Assembly: GCA_944472135.2 (NCBI GenBank)
Contig: OX235264.1
Coordinates: 96,358,319-96,422,318, forward strand
DNA from: Trichobilharzia regenti
Lineage: Eukaryota; Platyhelminthes; Trematoda; Strigeidida; Schistosomatidae
Direction of reading: 5' to 3'
DNA: 64,000 nucleotides
Both the position numbers and the translations under genes were made by a program. Below are positions 48,267 through 60,800 of the stretch, piece after piece (within the stretch, counting starts at the first letter, position 1; the number at the start of each line of letters is the position of its first letter). The notes under the pieces are model-generated. The model saw only the letters and a list, made by a program, of their open reading frames with translations. It was not told the DNA's origin and did not search any database.

Positions 48267-48308
48267 TCAATTGCGTTGAACATTGAACATATGAGTTGCC
48301 GTTATTTT

Positions 48309-48862
48309 TCAAACAAGTTGAACCTCTTCAAGTACATCATCATCGTCGTCACGATTGGATGATGACATGGATTTCGGGATGTATTTACGATTTTTATTAT
48401 GGATACGATTTGAAATACGTTTATTAAATAGTTTTGTTTTAACTAATGACTTCATTGTTCCTAATTTTGTTTCACGTAGGTTTGAATCATGCAATACTAT
48501 TACATTGCCATTGTCACTTTCAGCATCAACGCCATCATCCTCATCATCATTATAATCATCACCATCGTTTCCGTCTTCATCTGTGCCATTATGTGTTAAC
48601 ATTGATTCCAGACAGTCATTATTTGATGATCCGTTGTTATTATTATCAATATCATTACCATACGACGTATGCATATCATCCATAGCTAATAGTGAATATG
48701 GTCCACGCTTTGTTTGATGACTTGATGATGCTGATAATGGTGAAGATTTATCCGACCTACCAACTGAACGTCTTACAATTGCATATGGTACACGTGAATG
48801 ACAACAGAAATGATAGCATACACAGATAGTTAAAGTTAATGAAAATATTGCAACAATTGATG
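48309..48862 (-). CDS. Terminal exon: transmembrane helix and acidic cytoplasmic tail
   Basis: The acceptor is TTTTCTTTACAG at 48863. The first two bases complete the split Ala codon from the previous exon. ASIVAIFSLTLTICVCYHFC completes a single transmembrane helix of about 25 residues. The tail of about 160 residues has basic residues next to the membrane (RRSVGR), a Ser-rich part, an Asn run, a strongly acidic stretch (TDEDGNDGDDYNDDEDDG), a basic stretch (KTKLFNKRISNRIHNKNRKY) and a final acidic cluster (DDDDDVLEEVQLV), then TGA at 48309-48311. Acidic clusters in the tail of known carboxypeptidase D act in retrieval to the trans-Golgi network; a similar role here is inference. Confidence 0.82.
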
Positions 48863-51800
48863 CTGTAAAGAAAAAAAACAAAGAGAGAGAAAAAGGATAC
48901 GCATTAATAGGCAACATTGTTAAACAAAGATAAGTGAAAAGAAAATTGCTTGAAGGAGATACCCATGATAGCAGGATGCATACCTCTCACCTCGTGGAGT
49001 AACATGATCAGAATGGGTAAATAATGGAATGATGCTAGACAGTCGAGTACAACCTAAATCATCTCTGGAGTGGACATGCATATTGCCCCCATAGATTTGC
49101 TCCAACCTTCCTCTATGGTTGGTTTTGAGACATGGCTACTGGAAGTAGACCACAAGAAACAGTTAGCTATCTATGATCATAGGACATTTGTATTCTACTA
49201 ACTCACATGTTAACCGGTATAATATGGTGATAAATACTCAGATTAGGCGCATTTAATGTCAGATAAAAAGGGATGGCATCACGATGGAGTTGTGTAGCTA
49301 CTTCGATTAACGCATGAGAACCAAAACTTGGGATCAGTCCATGAAGCCTTTGAAAGTTAGTTTCAGTTAGCCATGTAGGTGGGTGTAGACCGTTTGGTTA
49401 GCGTCCTCGAGATTGTAAGAACCAATGGGTGGAGACAATTTGTGATATGGCTCAAAATCGTTCACAATGGCGAAGATGCATTCACTCTTTGCAATATGTC
49501 ATATCCATTGTTTTTCCTTCACATTTTGACATATTGGCGTTCCTCCGAATTTTTTTTCTTCTCTCTTATGTCTTACTTTGTGTGGTACACGAAGTGTGGC
49601 AACTCATTCTAAGTTTAAAATACTCAGTCATATAAATTATTAATGTTTGCAGTGAAACGACAACACAGTTGACTGACAAATTCAGTTTCAACATGGAACT
49701 TTGTATAAAAGTGCATTAGTTCAAATTGCTAGAATCCATGTTGCACAATAAGGCAGACAATACAAAAAAATTCAGGAGAACTATAATGAACGGAAATCTA
49801 AGAGAGAAACAACACTTCCCTAGTTGGTGAGCTCAAATTAACTGACAAAGTCTTCATGGATTGCTGCCAGGTTTTTTTAACTTAACCACCCGTAACTCTT
49901 CTCCAACGTAACCCTAAGTCAGCTAACATTGCTCCGTGAGGACAGCAATGGCTTGATATGGGTAACACATGTCCCAGTCATATCAATTTATCTAGCTTCA
50001 CAACCTCATCGATTGACTTACACGCCCCTACCTAACACTCTACACGTCAACTCACTGTGCTACTTACCTCGCTATGCCACTTAATACGGGGAATAGAACG
50101 CAAACACCTTTTGAAACTCACTCAGTCAATGTATTTATAAGCGGAACACACACACACATACATCTCTGTTTCACTACATTTCATCAATACCATGAAGAAA
50201 CAAAGTGCTTTTCTATATAAAAATACTTCATTACAATATTTCAATGCCAAATAGTAACAGTGTGCATGAAACTCAAAGATTTAGCGTTTATGAACATCTA
50301 TAAAGTCAATGATTCTGCAAAACTACTTATAAAGAAGAAGCGATGAATACTGAATAAGTGTGACACTTCCATAGTACACACACGCAAAAACCATGAATTA
50401 GAGAAGAGGAGCGTAGGACATGCAGAAGGAAATGGATATTGGATCACTCTGAGAACACCGTTGGATGACATAACAATCCAAGCAGGTCCTTGAGTCAAAC
50501 ACAAATGAGAGATGACGAATTGGGCGTTGGTCTGAGAGTTACATGTAAGAGATCAGGTGAGGAGAAGATGCAGGTTTATGGACAATCGTGGAACCAACTA
50601 AAACAGACTGCAGAGAACATGGTGGAATGGAAATGTCATTCTGAAGACTTATGTTCCACTCGAAACCCAAGGGGATAATAACAATAATAATGGATGAGGG
50701 TTCAAGTGACCTATAATTTACAACATCACATATCTCTTATGAAAAGTATAACCGTCAAACAATGTTACTGATGGGTAAATGTCTTTAAACTTAACTTGTT
50801 TGCACTGGCAACCATATATTAATTTCCAAATTAGATAAGTTTATTTTAATAATCATACAACAATGCAGTATTAACGACTGGATGACGTTTCAAGTATAAA
50901 TTATCGCTCACAATCATATCGATTAAGTCACACCGATTCACAATTTGTCTCATATAGACGTTGCATCATTCCGACTACACGTGTGCCGTGTTGAGTCGAT
51001 TAAACAAAGCTTCAGTGATTACCCCTCTCTCTCTCTCTCAATCCACATAACCACATTACTTTTAAATACTCTCACATCTTGTCTCATCCTATCGCTGAGT
51101 GATTTCATGCAAGTGAATCCTGAGCTTTCTTCTGAGTTATTTAACTTAGCATGATCAATCATTCTAGGCCGAGCTGAAGTTTCATAATTCTAATAATCTA
51201 ATTAACCCCGATCTACTTGTTTGACCTATGTGATTGATCATACTCACAGTCATTACATGACATTTGTTAAACTATATTACATTTCAAATGAACTGTAGTC
51301 AAGATTTGACAGAATAGTTCTATAATATTTGGGCGCCGAGTGAGAAGTAGACATTTGTAAAAAATTATATTTGTAAAATCTCAGCGATATTGAAATGAGT
51401 ATTTCCGACGTTTCGTTCGGAAATCTGGTCCGAACTTCTTCGGGGAAATTAATCGAAATTAACATGACAGGTTTATACATAAAAGGAACATCTTTTGTTT
51501 TTAAAAACTTTGTCCAATCATGATTCATAAAACAAATATTAACAAGTATAATAAACAAAATTGTACGAGTTGTGATCAAAATTTGACCTCAGACTTACAA
51601 ATATTGATCTACCTTTGTTAAACACTTTAAACACAGTGTGTATGTGTGTGTGCGAATAAACAGTTGTAAAACAATGTCTTAACGTCTCCATAAGTAGATA
51701 TAGACAGTCAGGAACTTTGATCAAGTATTATTAGTTAGTGATACATATTCATTCTTATTTATTAATCAGGACTTCCTATGCGTCATCTAACATCACACCT

Positions 51801-54800
51801 TCATGTCTGTTCAAACTGTTAGTATCTAGAATTTTGATGATTAGACGTATTTTCAAAATTATGGTGTTTAGGATTAGAGTTTAGTTGAACAACCCCGTCA
51901 AACTTATTACCTTGTCTTCTTTCTGAAAATTAAGCTGCTTTATTCGACTTACTGAAGTTGTCAGGTGACTGGACAGCTACGAATTTAGGATACGCATTCT
52001 GTTGCAGACAACGGAGAGTGGAAACACGATGATTGTGCCAAATCTTGACTACAGTTCATTTGAATTATTTTGCAATCGAATTAAATTAACAGAGAAACTA
52101 TGTAATTGGCACAATCATCGCGTTTCCACTCTCCGTTGTCTGAAGCAGAATGCGTATCCTAAATTCGTAGCTGTCCAGTCACCTGACAACTTCAGTAGGT
52201 CGAATAAAGCAGCTTAATTTTCAGAAAGAAAACAAGGTAATAAGTTTGACGGGGTTGTTCAACTAAACTCTAATCCTAAACAACATAATTTTGAAAATAC
52301 GTCTAATCATCAAAATTCTAGATACTAACAGTTTGAACAGACATGAAGGTGTGATGTTAGATGACGCATAGGAAATCCTGATTAATAAATACGAATGGAT
52401 ATGTATGACTAACTAATAATACTTGGTCAAAGTTTCCCGACTGTCTATATCTGCTTGTGGAAACATTAGGACATTGTTTTACAACTGTTTATTCGCACAC
52501 ACACATACTGTGTTTAAAGTGTTTAACAAAAGTAGATCAATATTTGTAAGTCTGAGGTCAAATTTTGATCACAACTCGTACAATTTTGTTTATTATACTT
52601 GTTAATATTTGTTTTATGAATCATGATTGGACAAAGCTTTTAAAAACTAAAGATGTTCCTTTTATATATAAACCTGTCATGTTAATTTCGATTAATTTCC
52701 CTGAAGAAGTTCGGACCAGATTTCCGAACGAAACGTCGGAATTACTCATTTCAATATCGCTGAGATTTTACAAATATAATTTTTTACAAATATATAATAT
52801 TTCTTATTCATTGGATCTTTGAAGTCATTTAAGCTGACAAAATTTATCTCTGAGAGATATAAGAACAGAAATTTTGCACTGTAGAAGAGTATAATTTCAT
52901 TGTGGGTAAAATTAATTTTCATAAAGTGTCAGTGTTATACAGTCATATTTACTGATGACGTTTCGAGTGCAATTTACTGTTCATAATCGTATCTCGTAAG
53001 GAAATGTCATGATTAGATACTATTGTATAACACTGTGAGACTACCAAAACAAATTTTACCCACAATGGAATAATCTCTGAGAGAGTCGGCTCATTTGAAT
53101 GCCACCCAAATTTAAGCCTTATTGAGAATCCTACGAAAGGCCTATACCAGAGATATGGAAAATGGCAACAAACAACAAAGAGAAGTTAAATAGACAGAAT
53201 ATATGTAAGACAAATCGTGAAACAGTGTGACTAAACTGATAAGATTACAAGCAACAACTTATACTCGAAATGTCATCCAGTTGTTAATACTGCATCAGTG
53301 TATGATTATCGAAATAAACTTATCCAATATGGAACAAGCAATAAAGGTTAATAAAGCAGGATTTAATGAATTCATCAAATTTCGATAGAACTCGTCAGCT
53401 GAATACTCTACATACACGGATACACATATACTTTTGAAATTACATTGGGAGATATAAAACTGATAAGTAAACAAACTACATTGAATTAGTCATGCAGAAA
53501 AACAGGTTCGAATGTTTTCCAGGTCATGTTCAAATAGATAAGGGGAGAGAGAGAGTATGAGAGATCAAAATTAAGATAAATTGCATTACGCTTCAATTAC
53601 ATCACTTAGATAAACAATTAGTCATTGGGGGAATATAACGAGAGTTGCAAACAGACTAATATCAATAGTAATAGTTATAATAACAATAATAATAGTAATA
53701 GTGTTGAAGTGAGTTAAGATAATCTTACTCATAAAGCATAGTTTCAAATGAATCAAGAATAATAATAATGATAATGATAATAATAATAATAAGACGTAGA
53801 ATAATAGTAATAATAAGTAAAGAATAATAAGTAAAACGTATTACCATGGTAGATTCAGAGTTACGGCCATCTCCTTTTGTACACAGAGACCTGGCTTATG
53901 AACTCGAATTGCACAAACCTCTGCAATTGCAAGCATCTTCTTGTTTCTTTGTTTGCTGACAATGGTAAATGACTTGACTGCGTCGATATCATGTCCGTAA
54001 TCCACAGGATGTTTTTTATTGAAGATTTTGGCACTTTGCACTCAGCTGTTTTCAACAATTTTGGCAAATACTCCATCATGCGAGTAGACAATCGCCTTTC
54101 CGTACTACCTATGTATTTGCTTCCACAAACAAACTCAAATTGACATACGCAGTTTAAAGTGTCGAGGATTGACGACAGGTCTTTCCCAAATTGTTGAAGC
54201 ACTCGCTTAGTGATGTTAAGGAAAACACGTTTTGCAGCATAATAAGTTCTCTTGATGGCTTTGTCGAGTCTTCGTTTGACTACTTCTTGCACGTCATCTC
54301 CTTTGAAGGGCAAACTGATATAGACAGGTTTCTTCGGAACTGTTTGAATTGTTTTGCAGGGGCTTACCCAAATATGGAATTACATTCTACCCCACTGCCC
54401 AAGTTCTACACTTACATTAACTATATACGAAATCTGCAACTTCTCTATAATCTCAGTTAACCACTCAAAGAGTTGAAAACACATTCAATAATTATTATAT
54501 AATAATAACTGAGTGTTCTATAGATTAAGAAGTAACTCCAAACATCCACTATCTTTTATGCCATTCAACGGAAGTTTAACGTTTAAAATGACTAAATGCT
54601 ACGACTCACTGACTGAGTTTATGGTTATCAAAGTAGACATTTCCACAAAAGTGTTACATCACTTCATAAGGCATAAAATAAGTTCCAAGATGCTTTGACG
54701 CATTAAAAATATACAAGAGAAAGAGTTAACAAATGGAGAACAATGATAATTTGACAGATTTAATTATTCATAAATGGACTGAAAGCATCTGAGCTATTGA

Positions 54801-57800
54801 GAGCTATTTTCAGCCATGTTGACAACATTCTCCAGTCACTGGTTCTTGGAATGCCCACCCTACCCCACACCCCCAACTTCATGCAGTCAGTCTACACATC
54901 CCTACGTGGAACTTTCCAAATGTATCGAAAAGAAAATAAAGGAAAATAAAAACGCATTACTCACCAATCATACCAACCACGTATAAACGATAAGCTGGTG
55001 ATAATCCACCAACATGTTTCATACGAAATACACGATGAATAGGACTTTTCATTATATCCACAATAATTATTTCACTCAAATCTAAGTAACCTTTAGCCCG
55101 CAGGGTTATACGATACACTCCTGGTGGTAAGACGACGCTAAAATGACCATTTTGATCAGTTGAACCAGTGGACAATTCACTGCGCATATAATCGATGTGA
55201 ACGCGAACCCACGAGATTGGTTGATCATTTGAATCCTACACAAATGTTATAACATAAAATATAGAAATAAAAATGTAGAAGAAATGCCACGAAAAGCAAT
55301 TTGTGTGTGAGTAATATATCAGTTACACAATTTCACACACACACACACACACACACTAAGAACTGATGAGACATCTATCGGTGTAGGTTAATCAATGAAT
55401 TAATCATACAAGTTGAAAGTCGGTGATAAATCCTGACAGACGATTGGTTCAGATCTGACATAACAGGTAATACGAGATAAAGTACACTATAAGCCACACG
55501 AACACAATGCGTGAAAACAAAGTATCCTGGTCACTAATCCAGACTTCAACCACTACCAACACGAAAAACGAAGAGCACAAAATCAACCCCCACTCCCATT
55601 GATAAGGAAGCTTTAGCTGTCTTTAGCAACACACAAACAACTTTAAAGTGAAGTTAAATCACCTTGAAAGAAAATGAGTTCTGAAACAGTCGACGGTAAG
55701 CACACCTAATAATTCACCATCATAAAATGACAAACAGCGTAAATCGCTGAATACAGGTAAATGTTAGGTACTGCAATACGAAGACAAACAAATTGGTACA
55801 AGAAGCAGAAGAGATAGGAGTTCAAGTACACATGGAGAAGAAAGAGGTGATGAAGATACCCACGGACTAACAACAACAAGCACCAATCCCTATCAATCGG
55901 AAACAGATCACTTCTTTAAGTTATCTAGGCAGCGTCGTTTCAGCTACAGGTGAAGGCTGTCTGTCTGTCTGTTTTCGACATAGAACTTTGCACCGATGTG
56001 CGACAGTTCGACACGCCACACTCCATGTAGCACACAAAGCCAGAGAAGAAAGTAGAAGAAATGCATATTAGAGACAGTAAACAGAGGCGTAAGACAAAGG
56101 AATAGGAGTAACGAAGAACAAAACAGTTTCATTGGAAATCATAAGTCACAAGGAGTGGATGCATCTGCACCGGCCATTGAGAACGATTTTGAGCCATGTC
56201 ACCAAATGTTTCCAACCATTGGTTTTTACCGTCCCGAGGACCCCAACCAGGAAGCCAGTCTACACCTTCCTACGTGGCTGGCTTAAACTACCTGTTGTGG
56301 ATTTCATTGACTGGCGCCATGTTTTGGTTTGACCCCCAGTAGCTCTTTTCCAGCCTGGCCCTATATCTTCTAACATTGCCCGTCAAGGAAGGCGATCGAT
56401 GACTAGGCATACGTAACACATATCCTAACCATCTCAGTCGATTTAGCTTCACAACCTCGTCGATTGATTTCCCCTCCTTACCTAGAACTCGATCGATGCC
56501 TTACCTGAATATTGCTCACCCTATTATTCCACTTCACACAGGAGATAGAACGCAGGGACCTATGATCAAAGACAGCTAATCTTTTCATGTCTTCCACTCT
56601 CAATGGCCAGGTCACACAGCCATAAAGGCGACGGCACAGATGAGGATGTCAAAAACAGAATCGGAAAGGCGAAACACATTTATATCACTCCGAAATCAGT
56701 TTATAAACCTTCTGCCCTCAGCATACACAACAAATGTCAGATTTTCAACACCAATGTTAAGTCAGTCACTGCTTCTTTATGAGTCACAAATTCGGCACAC
56801 GCATCACGAAAAGTATTTGCGACAGGATACTACAGACGTCTAATAACACCTGTCTTCATTGAGCTGATACTGAAGATCAGATGGCTAGCTGGAAAGGATA
56901 ATCAACAAGGAACTCTGGAAACGACCCAACCAAGAACCTATCGCTCAACAAATATGTCGAAAAAAACGGAGATAGGTACGACAAACAATGCGCAAACCGT
57001 CGAATGAAATCGTGCAACAGGTAAGTGTTCCAGTGGAGCCCGAATAAGGAACAACGAGTTGGGCGTCCGAGGAAGACATGGCGGAGATTAGGGACTGTGG
57101 GCAGGCATGAAGCTAGGTTATGTGGACCACAGAGGACAGGACAAAGTGGAGACGTGTTGTTGAAGTCCTATGTTCCACTCAAAACCCAAGGGTAAGATCA
57201 TAATAATATAAAAAATTACAGTATGCCTGGAAATTTACAAACATTAATTCAATTTTTTCGTGAATATCAAATTAAGAAGTCTTAAATCAAATCTTGATGA
57301 ATCCGACGAAACATACGCTGAGTTAGCAATGAATTATAGGTTGATGTAAATTTTTCGGAGATAGAACACAGAGATTACTTTAAAAGATGGCCAATATAGC
57401 ATGCTTTAAAACCTACTTCAGTAATAACTTCACTAGCCAAAGGAAATTCAGATCTGAAGATGGATGAGCAACATCACCCCAAAATGTATGCGATGTGAAG
57501 GAGTTTGTCAAAGCCAACTAAGATCAAGAAATCAATGTGGAGGTTTACAGCATTCAGTAAAAGGAATCAGATTCGGACTTTTAACACTGAAGTCAGTGCA
57601 TCTATATGATTCAGACACTTATTATGCGCAGCACCAAAAAGTATTTCCGACAGGCAATTGCAACCTTTCAACAACAGCTTCCCCTGCGCTTGATAACGAA
57701 GATCAAGGAACTCCACAAACGAAGCAACCAAAAATCTATTATTAAATATATTTGCAGAAAGAAATTGAGACGGAATGCACATACACCTGAGAAGACCATT

Positions 57801-60800
57801 GAGTGACATCACGCACTAAGTCATCGAGTGAAAGTCGAGTAGGGAATGGCAAGTTAAGCATCCAAGTGTGACATGGAAAAGGTCACACGATTAGGATATG
57901 ATAGCTTGTGTAAGCAGTAGAACCAACTGAAATTGGTAGCACAGAGAATCCAATGAGGTGCAGATATGCTGATGAAGATCTATGTTTTACTATGAACCCA
58001 ACGGACAAATAATACTACACTAGTAATCGCTAATAAATGCAATATTATTCGTTGATGTTTTAGAAAACTACGAATGAATTAGTGCACGCATACCAGAAGG
58101 TCGATTTTTTTAATACAGCTTGATTCCACACCGTAATTTATAGAATTTTCAGCATGTGATAACGGTAGCCCAAATTTTGCAGGCCGATCATAGACATCAG
58201 GTGTGCGTCGGCAGGACCCGGACCATGTGCATGGTCGGCGAGAGTCCTAACCACTGTGCCCCCGACGCAGATGAAGAATGTGATGTCGTGCCTCAGAAAC
58301 TAGATCACCGAACCGGTAATTGCGAAGCCGTTGCTTCGAGCAAACTAAATTTTCAAGTATTGGTTTGCAGTGATTTGAGTGACTTCAAGTTTGACCAAGA
58401 CCAGTTAGAAAGTGCAGGTCCTGGGTTCGATCCCAGTGTGATCGTGGGTGTGTACTGATGAAGCGTCCACCAAAACAAGGACGAAATAGCTACCAGTACT
58501 TCCCAACTTTCAATGGTTCTCTGACTGAAGGTAGTTTGTCATCAATCTGGGAAAACCTTGCAGTAAAATATAAAAACGAACCAGGTATTTTCAATCCAAA
58601 ATACAGTAACATAAACGAAACAATTACTAGCAACAAAAACGTATATATATATACCTGACTTATTTATTTGTTAGGTTTAAAAACTCACATGAACATGGCC
58701 AATAAGACCAAGACTTCCTAGCCCAGTTAAACTAGTATGCTCAATTAGACCAAGCAATAAACTTGGAAACCTGTAGTCTGTCCATACACGAGCAACACCA
58801 GAAGGAGTCGGTGAAAAACATCCAGGGCATAGGGTGAGACCGACACTTGGCGGTATCATTAAAGGCAATGGAGGAGCAAATGACAGACTGGATTGCAGTT
58901 GAAAGTTCTCTGTTTCTTCTAGGGCTAATGTTGGATTCATTGAGGCTAGACTAAGGGCTAGAGCAGCAGCTTTGGCAAATGTATTCTCCAGCCTATGTGC
59001 ATTATTATTATTATTATCGTATTGCTGAAAACGAAAATCACCAGGTCTGCGACGTCTATCAGATATTTTAGAAAATTTCTGCGAGAATTGTGATTGACTT
59101 AGTGTACACATACTTGATGGACGATGAAAACTTGGAGAAAGTAGTTTACCAAGAAATCTTAACCAATTATAACTTTCTAGTAATAAATCCTGACCATATT
59201 GTGATTCACTAGGGTCTAAAATAAAGTAATCACAAAATGAATTACAGACAACGAAAAATAAAAGAATTTATCATCAGCACATCAGGAATAGTTTACAGCT
59301 ATAAAATATGCATTTATACATACAAAAAAATTCAATCTTGATTTCTCCACTGTTTGATTGAAGAGAAATATTTGGCCTCAGTTGACATGTCAACTCCTGG
59401 TGCAGAGACTTCAACGATGTCTGAAGGGATGATGACCGGACATTTCAGTGCAATCAATCAAACGGGGAAATCAAAGTTGAATTTAAAAGAGAACAATAAC
59501 TGATGCCCATCGCACAGGAGGTGGTCTAATGGATAAAGCTTCGGTATCTGAAATGATGGGGGGTACTAAGATTTGAGTCTCAGTGGGACCACCACCTCTC
59601 ACTAGGAACGCAGATACATTTGTGGCTGACGAGTCGTGAATACGGCGAAATGCGAATTCTGTACTCCAATGCGAGCAACCACCCACCAAATTACTTTGAG
59701 AAAACGAATAGTTCGAAACATACATCTTATAAATTATTTTTAAGAAATTATATCGCATGAGGAAAATTAAACAAATGGTGTGTGTGAATGCTTATAATAA
59801 CAATGTGAAATACTTTCTAAACGAATACGAGAGCAGATTCCAGTATGGTTTTGAAAGGGAGAAAGAAATGGTATGTGAAGTTGTACTCTAGAACACCTGA
59901 TCAACGATTTGTGTGCGTACAAATGAAATATGTACTGTCGCTATTTCTTACTTGGCCTTAGAATAGTAAGGAAGGATACACATTTATTCATTTTCCGTTT
60001 TGTTTAATTAAGCTTTGTACTTTTCGCTCATTTTTACAACTGTTGTGATTTTTGTGTTCTTTACCTGAAGTCAGCTGGTGGATCATGACTAGCAGGGGAA
60101 AACAGGACATGCATTCAGGGCTCCTCACAGTTGGATAAATTTGCATTCCACAATGATGAGTTTTTTTTCCTTCACGTTCCCCAGTGGAACATAGGGCTTC
60201 AAGCTACAGGCTTGAAGTTTCTGTAGCAGTGGTGATTATTTTTACAGGATGGGGTTGCTAGCCTCATGCCCAACCTTCCCTCTTTACCAGCTTTTTATTT
60301 CTGGCTTAGCGAGGTAAAGGAGTGCGTCGGCCGGGGATCGAACCCCGGGCCATGTGCATGGTCGGCGAACGTCCTGACCGCTGTGCCACCGACGATGATG
60401 ATGAGTGGTGTTTCCGTATCCCCAGACTTAATCACAAATTCTGGCCCAAGGCTGGGCTGTGACCCACTGACAACAAACCAGTCAAGAAGCATATTACCTA
60501 ACAAATATGCACACAAATAAAGATGAATTGAAGACAAACTGAGATAACAGTTGATTGACATCAGGAATCGGGTAGATAGTCGAGTGGAACCCAAAAATGG
60601 GGAACGACGAGTTGAACATGTCTCCGAGAGTGATATCGAGGAAAAGGTGAAAGATTATGAGCAATCTTGTAGCTATCTAGAAAAGACAAGAGCGAACATA
60701 GTGAAATGGAGGTGTGCTGCTGAAGTTCTGTGTCTCAGTCGAAACCTAGTGGAATAGTAATGGCAACTATTTATATTAACTAACCAATTTTTAAGCAGTT

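Noticed and set aside
48355..48685. Plus-strand frames over the last host exon (His-rich protein)
   Set aside because: Shadows of the minus-strand acidic coding region (GAT and AAT codons read backwards as ATC/ATT/CAT).
50880..50935. Additional full hammerheads near GAAACGTCATCCAG-type sequences (50.89, 52.96, 53.27 kb)
   Set aside because: The GAAA and cleavage half is visible, but no CTGANGA box sits at the right distance.
51277..51579. A pair of about 85-100 codon proteins in the inverted repeat (51277-51579 and 52565-52822)
   Set aside because: Near-identical only because the DNA is an inverted repeat. The composition is non-coding and the frame overlaps the ribozyme motif.
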